Positions 34,850-44,441 of a DNA stretch of 64,000 nt are shown piece by piece (position 1 is the first letter of the stretch; each line of letters opens with the position of its first letter). A program made the translations under genes and the position numbers. Under the pieces are notes generated by a model. That model saw only the letters and a program-made list of their open reading frames with translations. It made no database searches and had not been told where the DNA came from. This stretch comes from Adhaeribacter radiodurans (lineage in GTDB: Bacteria; Bacteroidota; Bacteroidia; Cytophagales; Hymenobacteraceae): contig NZ_CP055153.1 of NCBI RefSeq assembly GCF_014075995.1, positions 5,766,001 through 5,830,000 on the forward strand, given 5' to 3'.

Positions 34850-36325
34850 CTAGAACAGGATAGAATAGCCAACTTTCCCTTTTACCGGCACCACTAATTC
34901 TTTGCGGCCATCGGCATCGCGTACTACTGGTTTCGTACCTTTTGCATCATCTAAACGCAGGTAATAAGCTTTACCATCTACCACGTAGGCCCCGTTGGAT
35001 TTGTCTTCTTCAATAGTAGAACCTTCGGTTAAGCGGGCGTATAAGTCGCCACCTGCTGGGTTTTGTACAGTAATTTCCCGGTGAATGCCCTGGCCATTAT
35101 CCAGCACCCGGATGGCATCTAATACAGTAGCACCGTAGATGCGGTAAGTAAAAGTAGGCTGGTCATTTTCGTCGAGGGTATAGCCTTTCGGGCGGAAGCT
35201 GGTGCCGGCACTATCGGCAATCCAGGCAGCTTGCGCGGAGCCTAATTTAGCCAAGGTAAATTTGGGCATACCAAAACGCTGCACCATTCCTGTGGGGCGA
35301 GAAGATCCATCGCCGCGATCGTGCCACATGGGGGTTGCATCCAAGAAGTTGCCGCGCCACACTTGTATAACGGCTCCTTTATCCATATCATAAGTGTAAT
35401 GAACTTTTTGCGGACTACCTACCGACACGGCGTGTACCACCCGGGTACGTGGCTGGCCCGGTATATCCATGAAGCTGCGCAAAATGGTATTGGTAGGAGC
35501 CTCTACCAGAATAGGATCAACGGGGTTGTTTCTCCGGGAATTAGCTTGTTCTTGCGGGGCAGCAGGCAAGTTAGAGATAGTGATATTCCGGAATGCGATA
35601 GCACCGTGATCGCCCTGGAAGCGCAAAGGGCCAGTAGCTTTTTCGTCGTTACCCATAGCACCGCGGGTTGGTCCTAACAGCTCTAAGTTTTCGTGAATTA
35701 ATACACCGTTTAATTCTACGCGTAACATGCGGGCATTTTCGGTTTTCTTACCGCTGCCATCGAATTTAGGAGCCTGAAAAGTTACTTTTAAATGTTGCCA
35801 TAAACCAGGCGCCCGGCTGGCATTCTGACGCGGGGCATATCCTTCATAACCTTTCTGGCCATCGGGCTTGCTTTCGTTCCAGCGTTCATAAATACCGCCG
35901 TTATCGCTGGCTTTAGGAGTTTTTACGCCCCAGCTATCCAGTAATTGTAACTCGTAACGGCCTTGCAGGTAAATACCCGAATTAGAACCTTTGGCCATCA
36001 TGTAATCTAATTCCAGTTCGGCATCGCCGTGTTCGGCATTCGTGTACAGATCCGCGCCGTGATTTTTTTTGTCTAATACATTTACTAAAACTCCCGTTCC
36101 TTTAGAAGTAGAGAGCGTATTGTCTTTGCCCAAATTGGCTGATACATCTCCTACAATCTGCCAGTTTTTAGAGGGACTTTTAAAAGCCGAAAGATCGGTA
36201 AGAGGCATGGTACCCGACTGACTGTTAGCAGCCGTTTGCGCCTGCAGGTAAAGAGGAGCCAGAAAACCGGCGCACAGAAGTGCTGCCATTTGCCGCATAC
36301 TCTTCACTGAAATGTTCATTGTCAT
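34850..36325 (-). CDS. Large DUF1080-domain secreted protein
   Basis: A 491-aa exported protein. The signal peptide (to about residue 30) is followed by a DUF1080 domain at about 45-255, with ELELDYMMAKGSNSGIYLQG and the closing QGDHGAIAFRNITI. A second half of about 235 residues, of no family I can name, follows a linker at about 258-275. It starts DPILVEAPTNTILRSFMDI. DUF1080 members cleave 3-keto-glycosides in the characterised cases. The unusual C-terminal part may be a carbohydrate-binding or dehydrogenase-associated module. The stop is 19 nt from the propeller-cytochrome gene, so the products probably work together. A second ATG two codons in is an equal choice of start. Confidence 0.8.
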   Translation of the reverse strand: MTMNISVKSMRQMAALLCAGFLAPLYLQAQTAANSQSGTMPLTDLSAFKSPSKNWQIVGDVSANLGKDNTLSTSKGTGVLVNVLDKKNHGADLYTNAEHGDAELELDYMMAKGSNSGIYLQGRYELQLLDSWGVKTPKASDNGGIYERWNESKPDGQKGYEGYAPRQNASRAPGLWQHLKVTFQAPKFDGSGKKTENARMLRVELNGVLIHENLELLGPTRGAMGNDEKATGPLRFQGDHGAIAFRNITISNLPAAPQEQANSRRNNPVDPILVEAPTNTILRSFMDIPGQPRTRVVHAVSVGSPQKVHYTYDMDKGAVIQVWRGNFLDATPMWHDRGDGSSRPTGMVQRFGMPKFTLAKLGSAQAAWIADSAGTSFRPKGYTLDENDQPTFTYRIYGATVLDAIRVLDNGQGIHREITVQNPAGGDLYARLTEGSTIEEDKSNGAYVVDGKAYYLRLDDAKGTKPVVRDADGRKELVVPVKGKVGYSILF

Positions 36326-36718
36326 AATAAAGAAAGGATTAATTTGAATATATACTTAAAAGACTTTGAGCCCTGAAATTAGGCTTTTATCGTGAAACAA
36401 CCTGTATGAAAAGTTTTTTAGTTGAGGGTAGTAGATAATTGATGCAAGTTTTAAAAGCACTTTGGCAGTAGAGGCTAAATAAAAATTCTTAATCAAGAAT
36501 TTTTATTTACCAGTCAGATTAAGTTATAATTCATCTGAAATCTGGTAGTAGCAATAGTGAATATAGAAAAATACAACCTTAATAATTAAACTCTTTTTCT
36601 TTGATGAAATTGCAATAGACATATAAAATAAACAAAGAAGATATGCCTTTTATTTTAGTAAAGAGGCCATCTTCTTTGTTTACTGGTTTACATTTTACTA
36701 TTAGTTAAAGCCGAAAAA
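36326..36718. other. Intergenic region between susD and the DUF1080 operon
   Basis: About 390 bases with no gene. It contains the terminator of the second SusCD pair (36629-36682) and, on its left side, the presumed promoter for the DUF1080/cytochrome operon. Confidence 0.6.
36629..36682 (-). terminator. Terminator after the second SusCD pair
   Basis: A 14-bp outer stem TAAACAAAGAAGAT (36629-36642 with 36669-36682) with a partly paired inner GCC/GGC portion. It lies just beyond the susD stop codon. Confidence 0.7.
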
Positions 36719-38269
36719 TTAATAACCAGTGTTCTGAACCAGGTTCGGGCTGTTCTGAATTTCAGGTATTGGAATCGGGAACAAAAGATGTCTTTCCTGT
36801 AATGGGAAACGTCCTTGATTCTGGTGGCCTACAAATTCATCAAATTGATTGGTGGTTTCGTTGTACACCTTACGCAACCGGACCATATCAAACCAGGTAA
36901 TTTGTTCGTAGGCCAATTCGTGCCAGCGTTCCCGCCAAACTGCTTCCCGGAAACTAGCTTGAGTATAGGTGCCTATGTCGGGCGTAGTTAATTGCGCCCG
37001 GTCCCGGATTCTTTTAAAAGCAGCGTAGGCTTCCGGAGTAGGACCACCTAATTCATTCTGCGCTTCGGCGTACATTAAAAGCACTTCGGCGTAACGAATA
37101 AGTGGTACGTTCAGGTTATTGTTACGGGAACCAGCTACACCATTAAAACCACTGGAAGTAGTATTAAAATGTTTAAAGATGTAAGGTGCGCCTAACTCAA
37201 ATGGATCACCGTTTCCATTGGTGTAATAACTGGTGTAAAAATAGCCTTCCTGGTTCTTAGCCCGCAGGTCGCCTGGTTCATAAGAGTTATAGAATTCGCG
37301 GGTAGGAATAGTGCTACCCGTACCACCCGGACCAGCGTAGGTAACCGGTTTAAAGTTCGGGAACATGTTTTCCATTGGGTTACCAGCTACCAGCGTATTG
37401 TACTGAATCATGAAGATATGCTCCAATTTGTTTTCAGTACTTTCTTTATGCACATCCATGTAAGTTGGAAAGAGGTTAATCTCTCCGGGATTAGCATTAG
37501 CATAAGTAATTACCTCAAAAGCTTTGTCGGCCGCTAACTTATAGTACTCAGCACCTTTGTTTAAAGGATAACCTGCCATAGTTAAGTAAACCCGGGCTAA
37601 TTCTGATTTTACCGCAGCCGTAGAAGCCTTACCACTCGCGTCCATCCAAGGTAGGCCTGCTGCTTCGGCTGCTTTTAAATCCTCAATAATTAAGTTATAA
37701 ACCTGTTCCTGGGGAGCCCGGGTCGGGAAGAAGTCTTCTGACTCTATAGTTTGTGGTTCCGTAATTAAAGGTACATCGCCCCACAACCGTACCGCATTAA
37801 AATACGCCCAAGCTCGCAAAAAGCGGGCTTGCCCCAGTACTCTGCTTTTTTGACCTTCGTCCATAGGGGTGATACTCGGAACTTTGGCCAGCAACAAATT
37901 AGCGTTGGCAATGATCCGGTACATGCCGTTCCACCAGTTAATGATGTGCTGGGTATTGCCATCATAAACTAACGAGTACAAGTTGTTTAAATCGGAGTTC
38001 TGGGCAGTTTCAGTGGTAGAAGTGCCCGTAGGAGCTTCTAATAATTGCCACGACGACGAAAAGATACCAGCTCCATCGTAACCTAACCGTAAATCGGCAT
38101 AAACAGCAACTAAAGCGGCTTCGGCGTGATCCGGAATGGTATAAAAGTTATTGGGAGTTAAGTTGGAAGGTGGTTCTTCTTCCAGGAAATCTTTACAAGA
38201 AGTAGGTCCAAGCAAAATAGCACCCAGTAAGAAAGCCGTGCTTACTTTTTTAAATATTTTCAACTTCAT
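36719..38269 (-). CDS. RagB/SusD family nutrient-uptake lipoprotein
   Basis: A 516-aa surface lipoprotein (lipobox with cysteine 25, GPTSCKD). The SusD fold is recognisable from SRVLGQARFLRAWAYFNAVRLWGDVPL at about 140-170 and, near the C-terminus, PLIRYAEVLLMYAEAQNEL and the terminal FPIPIPEIQNSPNLVQNTGY pattern. It lies 26 nt downstream of susC. The DUF1080 and propeller-cytochrome genes that follow suggest that the pair imports a sugar or its oxidation product, but the ligand is not known. Confidence 0.93.
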   Translation of the reverse strand: MKLKIFKKVSTAFLLGAILLGPTSCKDFLEEEPPSNLTPNNFYTIPDHAEAALVAVYADLRLGYDGAGIFSSSWQLLEAPTGTSTTETAQNSDLNNLYSLVYDGNTQHIINWWNGMYRIIANANLLLAKVPSITPMDEGQKSRVLGQARFLRAWAYFNAVRLWGDVPLITEPQTIESEDFFPTRAPQEQVYNLIIEDLKAAEAAGLPWMDASGKASTAAVKSELARVYLTMAGYPLNKGAEYYKLAADKAFEVITYANANPGEINLFPTYMDVHKESTENKLEHIFMIQYNTLVAGNPMENMFPNFKPVTYAGPGGTGSTIPTREFYNSYEPGDLRAKNQEGYFYTSYYTNGNGDPFELGAPYIFKHFNTTSSGFNGVAGSRNNNLNVPLIRYAEVLLMYAEAQNELGGPTPEAYAAFKRIRDRAQLTTPDIGTYTQASFREAVWRERWHELAYEQITWFDMVRLRKVYNETTNQFDEFVGHQNQGRFPLQERHLLFPIPIPEIQNSPNLVQNTGY

Positions 38270-38295
38270 AGTGAATCTCTTTTTAAATCAATGAA

Positions 38296-41200
38296 TTACA
38301 ATGTAACCTGGATGCCCAGCATAAAGGTGCGCGGCTTTGGATAACCGTGCCAGATGATGCCTTGCGAGAAGGCACTGCTGCCATCGCCTTGGTTAGTAGG
38401 AGTAGCTTCCGGATCACCGATAACTTCTTTATCAACAATCAGGAAGGCGTTCTGTACAGAACCGTAAACCCGTAAACGGTTTAACCGGATTTTGCTTGCC
38501 ACTGCGGCTGGAACATTATAGCCTAATAAAATATTACGACCCCGGAGGAAAGATCCGTCTTTTACCCAGCGTGAATCTACGTTGGTAACGTAACCAGCCC
38601 GGGTATCCCGGATTTCAGCAATCGGTGTGTTCTGATTCTGAGGAGTCCAAGCATCTAATACGGTTTTGTAGCTGTTAGCAATTGCTTGGCGGTCTTCGCT
38701 TGGGTGCAAAGTCAGGTCCAGGATATCGTTACCGTAGTTATACTGTAACTCAACAGTTAAGTCAAGGTTTTTATACTTGAAAGTGTTAACAAAAGCGCCC
38801 CAGGCTTTTGGAGTACCGTTACCAATAATCATCCGGTCAGCATCGGTAATGGCGTAGTCACCGTTTACATCCTGGTATTTAATATCGCCCGGTAAAATGG
38901 TTAAACCATTGCGGTAGCTGCGGAATTTAGCGGCTTCGTCTTTTTCAGCTTCACTCCAAACACCTAAACGATTCAAACCCCAGAAAGAACCAACCGGTTC
39001 GCCAATCCGGATAATGCTGGTTTGATTGGTAAAGTTCGGACCACCTACCCCAAAAATATCCGCTGGTGTAGCCAGGGTAAGTACTTTGTTCCGGTTCATG
39101 GAAATGTTAAATGTAGTATTCCAAGAGAAATCTCCGGAATTAACGTTCACGGTATTCAAAGTTAATTCAATCCCTTTGTTTTCCATAGAACCTACGTTCT
39201 GCCGGATAGAGCCGTAACCGCTGGTACGAGGCGCCGGAGCATCTAATAACATGTCAGTAGTTTTGCGGTAATAAAAATCCGCTTCCAAACTAATCCGGTT
39301 TTGTAATAACCCTAATTCTACCCCGGCATCGTACTGGGCGGTTTTTTCCCAACGTAAATCTGGGTTAGCCAAGCGGCTAAGGCCTGTACCACCAACCCGG
39401 GTATCGCCAAATATATAAGCGTAAGTAGAACTTAAAATATCAATAGATTGATAAGGTGGAATTTCGGAGTTACCCGTTAAACCAAAGCTGGTCCGTACCT
39501 TTAAATTAGAAATAAACGGATTACTCTTCAGGAATTCTTCTTCCGATACCCGCCAGGCTAAAGCAGCAGAAGGGAAGAAAGAAAATTTATTGTTAGCTCC
39601 GAATTTAGAAGATCCATCGGCCCGGCCAGTTACCGTAAGCAAATACTTATCCATTAAGCTGTAGTTAATCCGGCCAAAGTAAGAGCTAAAGGCAAACCGG
39701 TTAGCTTCCGAGAATACTTCTGGCCGAAGAGAACCCGCATCTAAGTTATTAAATCCAAAATAATCCGTAGCAAAACCTCGGATCCGCGCGTCCATATCAA
39801 AAAAGTTAGTTTCCTGCCAGGAAATACCAGCTAATGCGGTAATTGAGTGAATCTCGGCAAACTTTTTATTATAAGTTAAGTAATTCTCCAAAGACCAGAA
39901 GCTTTCTTTCCGGTTGTAGGCCCGGGCGAAACCTTGGTCCGCAATAGATAAGGTCCGGGTGCTAGACTCGTTCGTTTCCTGCGTCAGGATATTAGCTCCT
40001 AATACGGTCCGCATTTCTAAACCGGGGAAGAAGGTAATATTGGAATACACGTTACCGTTAGTGGTTTGTGAGTTCAAAATATACCGGCGTCCCATTAAGC
40101 GGTGATACGAACTCATGGTGCCTTCTGCCTGAGGATAATCCCGGTTATTGGCGTAAGTGCCATCCTGGTATCTCACAGGTAAGAAAGGGAAGTCTTCTAC
40201 CATTTGGCGAGCTACCGCATCGTTAATATCCACTAAGTTTTCAGTCTGGTTGTTGTAACTCAGCGTACCGCCCACTTTTAACCATTTTTTTACTTGATCG
40301 TCGATGCTAAAACGGCCGGAGTAGCGCTTCATGTACGACGTTTTTACTAAGCCTTCATCGTCGCGGTAACCTAAAGAGAAAGAATAAGTAGTACGCTCGT
40401 TTCCGCCACTAAAACCTAATTGGTGGTTCTGCGAAATTTTATTCTGGGTAATTTCTTTCATCCAGTCGGTATCGTGCAACGGCTGCAGGTTTGCGTCGAA
40501 AACGCCCGGAAACTGTTTACTAAAATCTTGTCTTCTCTTTACTGGATCTAAATTGGCGTATTTACCTTGAGCCCAACCAGCCGGATCGTATTTAGCGATG
40601 TTGGCATAAGCTAAATCTTCGGTAGCTAAATATTCACGGGCGTTTAAAACTTCCGGACGATTTGGCCCAATGGTGTTCACGCTAAAATCTGCGTTATAAG
40701 TAACTTGACCTTCGCCAGCCTTACCACGCTTGGTAGTTACTAAAATTACCCCATTCGCGCCGCGAGCACCGTAAATAGCCGTTGACGAAGCATCTTTCAA
40801 CACTTCCACCGATACAATGTCGTTGGGGTTGATATAGTCAATAGCGTTACTGAACTGGGCTTGATTACCTTGGGGCAGCATTACTCCATCTACCACGTAT
40901 AATGGGTTGTTAGAGGAGTTAATAGAGCTAAAGCCCCGCACCCGCACGGTAGTACGACCACCCGGACGACCCGAGTTATTGTTTACCTGCACACCTGCCA
41001 TACGGCCAGCTAAGGCTTGGTTCAGCGACGGCGCGGGACGTTCCTGCAATTGCTCAGCTTTTACGGCTGCAACCGCTCCGGTTAAATCGGATTTACGTTG
41101 GGTACCGTATCCAATTACCACCACTTCGTCTAAAGCTTTGGTATCGGGAGCTAAGGTTACATTTATAGTAGACTGGTTGTTAATAGGCACTTCTCTAGTT

Positions 41201-41502
41201 TGATATCCAATAAAAGACACCACTAAAACACCGTTGCCATTAGGAGCATTCAGCGTGAAACTGCCGTTAGGATCGGTAGTAGCACCGTTGGTAGTGCCTT
41301 TCACTAAAACAGTAGCCCCTGGAACTCCCTCGCCTTTTTCATCGGATATTTTACCGGAAACAGTTGTTTGGGCAAAGGAAATGGTAAGGGTACTCAAAAA
41401 AACAAAGAGGAAACACGTAAATTTCAAAATGGTCCCAACGGATGGTAGTAATGTGTGTACCCCATGGTAGTTTCGGACCTTAACGGGTAAATTAATTTTC
41501 AT
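38296..41502 (-). CDS. SusC/RagA family TonB-dependent outer-membrane transporter
   Basis: A 1068-aa outer-membrane importer with no STN domain. After the signal peptide it has a carboxypeptidase-regulatory-like domain (about 48-125, GKISDEKGEGVPGATVLVKG), a plug (about 130-260, EVVVIGYGTQRKSDLTGAV, then VEVLKDASSTAIYGARGANG) and a barrel ending MLGIQVTL. I start it at the ATG at 41502, giving MKINLPVKV and a signal anchor. The longer frame from 41568 lacks a sensible leader. It is the first gene of a unit with susD and faces a long non-coding region that should carry its promoter. Confidence 0.93.
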   Translation of the reverse strand: MKINLPVKVRNYHGVHTLLPSVGTILKFTCFLFVFLSTLTISFAQTTVSGKISDEKGEGVPGATVLVKGTTNGATTDPNGSFTLNAPNGNGVLVVSFIGYQTREVPINNQSTINVTLAPDTKALDEVVVIGYGTQRKSDLTGAVAAVKAEQLQERPAPSLNQALAGRMAGVQVNNNSGRPGGRTTVRVRGFSSINSSNNPLYVVDGVMLPQGNQAQFSNAIDYINPNDIVSVEVLKDASSTAIYGARGANGVILVTTKRGKAGEGQVTYNADFSVNTIGPNRPEVLNAREYLATEDLAYANIAKYDPAGWAQGKYANLDPVKRRQDFSKQFPGVFDANLQPLHDTDWMKEITQNKISQNHQLGFSGGNERTTYSFSLGYRDDEGLVKTSYMKRYSGRFSIDDQVKKWLKVGGTLSYNNQTENLVDINDAVARQMVEDFPFLPVRYQDGTYANNRDYPQAEGTMSSYHRLMGRRYILNSQTTNGNVYSNITFFPGLEMRTVLGANILTQETNESSTRTLSIADQGFARAYNRKESFWSLENYLTYNKKFAEIHSITALAGISWQETNFFDMDARIRGFATDYFGFNNLDAGSLRPEVFSEANRFAFSSYFGRINYSLMDKYLLTVTGRADGSSKFGANNKFSFFPSAALAWRVSEEEFLKSNPFISNLKVRTSFGLTGNSEIPPYQSIDILSSTYAYIFGDTRVGGTGLSRLANPDLRWEKTAQYDAGVELGLLQNRISLEADFYYRKTTDMLLDAPAPRTSGYGSIRQNVGSMENKGIELTLNTVNVNSGDFSWNTTFNISMNRNKVLTLATPADIFGVGGPNFTNQTSIIRIGEPVGSFWGLNRLGVWSEAEKDEAAKFRSYRNGLTILPGDIKYQDVNGDYAITDADRMIIGNGTPKAWGAFVNTFKYKNLDLTVELQYNYGNDILDLTLHPSEDRQAIANSYKTVLDAWTPQNQNTPIAEIRDTRAGYVTNVDSRWVKDGSFLRGRNILLGYNVPAAVASKIRLNRLRVYGSVQNAFLIVDKEVIGDPEATPTNQGDGSSAFSQGIIWHGYPKPRTFMLGIQVTL

Positions 41503-41817
41503 GTTATTTTCTTTTCCTGGTTTAGAAATATACTTACAGTAGCGGCCCTGTACTGATAAATGCCGCACAAGAACAGCAGGTTAGGAATTAAAACCTGAAC
41601 GGGGAGAAAAACAGACAGCCGGAAGAACCAGGCTACTAAAGTAGAAGGAAACTACCGAACTAACTGGTAAGAAGACAATGGCCTTTTGCCACGTAACGAG
41701 AAGAGTATTTTGATTGGTTTGTGTTACATGCAGTTTATGGTTAATTTGGTTTTTAGCATTAATAACTTATAATATTTTAAAATGAAATTTTAATCGTAAG
41801 ATTAAAAAGTCGAATGG

Positions 41818-41825
41818 CAAAAATA
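41818..41825 (-). promoter_or_regulatory. Candidate Bacteroidota -7 promoter box upstream of susC
   Basis: On the minus strand it reads TATTTTTG, a match to the Bacteroidota TAnnTTTG consensus. The -33 box was not clear, and the leader would be about 300 nt. Confidence 0.3.
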
Positions 41826-42005
41826 TTAATTATTGGTTGAAAACACTATGTTGTAACCCAAAGCCATAAGTTACGCACCTTCTAAACCTAAAATCTGGAC
41901 ACCTAATTGTTTATATAATTCCGTTGAAAAATATAACCAATTTACCGGCTTAACTTAATATATCCAACCTTTGCCAAATCCAGCAAAGAATAGTCCTGTA
42001 AAAAT

Positions 42006-42033
42006 TTCAGTGTGTGCGGCGACACACTGAAAA
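42006..42033. promoter_or_regulatory. Hairpin or operator palindrome
   Basis: TTTCAGTGTGT (42006-42016) pairs exactly with 42023-42033 around a GCGGCG loop. It lies about 110 bases before the MarR-like gene. It could be that regulator's operator, or a stray terminator. Confidence 0.35.
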
Positions 42034-42144
42034 AGTATTAAAAAGAGAAAGAATAGAGTAAAAATTTAGCTTTTAAACAATTGTTTTCTTGCAATAAAAT
42101 TAATTTCGGAAAAATAGATAAATCGAGTAAAACAACACCGTAAA

Positions 42145-42561
42145 ATGCAGGCAAAAGCTCTCCCCATTGGATACTGGATAAAACAAGTTGACACTTTACT
42201 TACCCAAGAAATTAATGCGCTACATGCCACTTTAGGAATAACCAGACTGAAATGGCAAATTTTACATAGCATTCAGGAAAAAGAACAAATCAACTTTTTG
42301 GCCTTAATAACCCTATTACAGCCCTTCGCCGATCCAGAAACTGTAACCAAAACTCTGGCTGAGTTAAAAAATGATTTATTACTGATTGAAAACAAGGATG
42401 ACCTTGCCCTTACAAATAAAGGAATAGCCTTACACGCTACTTGCCAGGAGCAACAAAAAATATTCCGGCTAAAGGCAATGGCAGGTATTACCGAGCAACA
42501 ATACGAACAAACTTTAGCTACTTTGCAAAAAATAGTGGAAAATATTACTTCAAATAATTAG
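42145..42561 (+). CDS. Small MarR-like winged-helix regulator (tentative)
   Basis: A 138-aa soluble protein with an apparent winged-helix layout: helices around 5-45, a recognition region near 50-75 (ALITLLQPFADPETVTKTLAEL), a short beta-wing near 78-90 (LLLIENKDDLALTNKG), and a long C-terminal helix. The TLAELKNDLLLIENKDDLALTNKG order resembles MarR proteins, but no strong family match can be claimed. It starts at the ATG at 42145, downstream of the palindrome at 42006-42033, which might be its operator. It is followed by the HTH_42 gene on the same strand. Confidence 0.5.
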   Translation: MQAKALPIGYWIKQVDTLLTQEINALHATLGITRLKWQILHSIQEKEQINFLALITLLQPFADPETVTKTLAELKNDLLLIENKDDLALTNKGIALHATCQEQQKIFRLKAMAGITEQQYEQTLATLQKIVENITSNN

Positions 42562-42706
42562 ATTTTGAATGAAAGTTAATGGAAGAATTGCCTGCTTAAT
42601 TTAACAACAAGAGAAATAAAAAATTAACTACTCCATTTCTCAATCAATACCATAGGTTCGCATTCAAAATTAATAGGTTTCATCTTAAGCAGTTACTAAT
42701 TTCTAA

Positions 42707-43783
42707 ATGGCTATAATGGATATCGCGCTGCATCGGCTTTTTAATCAACAAATCGAGAAAAATAGATTTAGCACTCCACTTGATTTAATTCGCTGGTTAG
42801 GTGCCATACAGGCTCAGGATTACGCCATGGCAAAATGGGCTATGGCCTTGCGTTTGCCTAATGGCACCGATGCCGTAATAGAAGATGCCCTTAACCAGAG
42901 CAATATTATCCGGACCCATATTATGCGCCCAACCTGGCATTTTGTAGCTGCCAGCGATATCCGGTGGATGCTCCAATTAACCGCACCGCATTTAAAAAGA
43001 ATCGCCGCTTCTATGAACCGGCAACTAGAGCTAGATGAGCAAGTGTTTTCTAAAATCTACCAGATTTTGTTTAAATCTTTGGAAGGTGGAAACCACCTTT
43101 CCCGCCAGGAAATAATGGCTACTATTAACCAAGCAGGTATTTTAACTAATGGTTTGCGGGCGGGCCATATTATGTTTCAAGCGGAATTAGATGGTGTTGT
43201 TTGCAACGGCGTTAAACAAAATAAGCAATTTACCTACGCCTTACTCGACGAAAAAGTACCGCCCTGTACTAAAAATTTTACCCGCCACGAAGCTTTAGCC
43301 GAATTAGCTATGCGTTATTTTACCAGTCACGGACCCGCTACTATTCAGGATTTTACCTGGTGGAGTGGCTTAACGTTAACCGATGCCCGCCTTGGCCTAA
43401 ATCAAGTTAAAACGAATCTTATTTCCGAAACGATAGAAGACCTAACGTATTGGCTAGCCGATGAAGCTACCCCGGAAACATACAACCCGGCGAGTTTGCA
43501 TTTACTACCGGCTTTCGACGAATTTATGATAAGTTATAAAAACAGAACGGCATCGCTTTTACCTGCCCATTTTAAAGAAACTATTACCGGGAACGGCATA
43601 TTTAAACCAATAATTGTGGTAAACGGCAAAGTAGTTGGTCTTTGGCAAACCAGCCCGGAAAAAAGTAAAATAAAGCTACACCTTTCGCTATTCGATTCTA
43701 CTGTTAAGTTAGATAAAGAATTATTAGCCGCAGCGGTTCAGAAATACGCGGTATTCCGGAATGCTCTGATTGAAATTAGTTAA
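42707..43783 (+). CDS. Winged-helix DNA-binding protein of the HTH_42 / AlkZ-like superfamily
   Basis: A 358-aa protein of the HTH_42 family (winged helix DNA-binding domain-containing protein), the superfamily that includes the DNA glycosylases AlkZ/YcaQ. The conserved N-terminal pattern is WLGAIQAQDYAMAKWAM at about 29-45, then RTHIMRPTWHFVAA at about 69-82. The central part has TSHGPATIQDFTWWSGL and the C-terminal LLPAFDEFMISYKNR. In AlkZ a Q-x-Q or Q-x-D motif near the N-terminus is catalytic; here the equivalent stretch is IQAQDY. This makes base-excision activity plausible but unproven. It is the second of several small genes on this strand. Confidence 0.75.
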   Translation: MAIMDIALHRLFNQQIEKNRFSTPLDLIRWLGAIQAQDYAMAKWAMALRLPNGTDAVIEDALNQSNIIRTHIMRPTWHFVAASDIRWMLQLTAPHLKRIAASMNRQLELDEQVFSKIYQILFKSLEGGNHLSRQEIMATINQAGILTNGLRAGHIMFQAELDGVVCNGVKQNKQFTYALLDEKVPPCTKNFTRHEALAELAMRYFTSHGPATIQDFTWWSGLTLTDARLGLNQVKTNLISETIEDLTYWLADEATPETYNPASLHLLPAFDEFMISYKNRTASLLPAHFKETITGNGIFKPIIVVNGKVVGLWQTSPEKSKIKLHLSLFDSTVKLDKELLAAAVQKYAVFRNALIEIS

Positions 43784-43861
43784 GTTACAAGCAATTATCT
43801 ATTACTTTTAATTTTAATTTCAATAGCAAAATTAATCCAAAAGTATAATGTAAATACAATA

Positions 43862-44271
43862 ATGGCCAAGAACAAGTTTCAGGATGTTGCTTTCCAAAGC
43901 GTGGATGATTTTCTGGCATATCTACCCGAAGACGAATTACAAATAGTAGAATTCTTACGCCGACTTGTTTTTTACTGCTTACCTAACTGCACCGAGAAGC
44001 TTGCTTATAATGTGCCTTATTATTGGGTAAACAAGAGTATTTGTTTTATCTGGCCTGCCTCCGTAAAATGGGGCAAGCAGGTAACTTATCAGGAGTAAGG
44101 TTTGGGTTTACCAAAGGCAACTTACTGCAAGACGAAATAAACTACTTGAACCAAGGTAATCGTAAACAGGTTTACTGTAAAGATTTCACGAGTATCCCTG
44201 ATATTAATGTTGACATTTTGAAAGCTTATATTTTTGAGGCCGCTTTAATAGATGAGCAATTAAAAAAGTAG
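43862..44271 (+). pseudogene. DUF1801 protein gene with a -1 frameshift
   Basis: Two reading frames together make one DUF1801 (YdhG-like) protein. Frame 1 from 43862 gives VDDFLAYLPEDE through NVPYYWVNKSICFIWPASVKWG and then stops at 44098. Frame 2 continues with SGVRFGFTKGNLLQDEINYL to the stop at 44271. The switch lies at about 44070-44090. The total of 410 nt is one base short of 137 codons, which is the usual length for this family, so a single-base loss is the simplest cause. It could be a real pseudogene, a sequencing error near a short homopolymer, or (less likely) programmed frameshifting. Confidence 0.75.
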
Positions 44272-44441
44272 AAAAATAATTTATCGTCTAATTTATGCAC
44301 CTCTCATGATAATTTTCTTTTATCATTCAGATTGCAAGAGAAGATAGCCCACATTATTAACTTAAAATCAATTATATAGCTAAACTATTCTAATTGATTC
44401 GTTATTTTTGGTTCAATTATAATAGTACTTATACTCTTATT

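Larger units (their letters stand above)
41503..42144. other. Divergent intergenic region with hairpin and candidate promoter
   Basis: About 640 bases with no gene, between the leftward second susC and the rightward MarR-like gene. It contains a candidate -7 box for susC (41818-41825) and a conspicuous hairpin at 42006-42033. The rest is AT-rich, with no recognised element. Confidence 0.55.
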
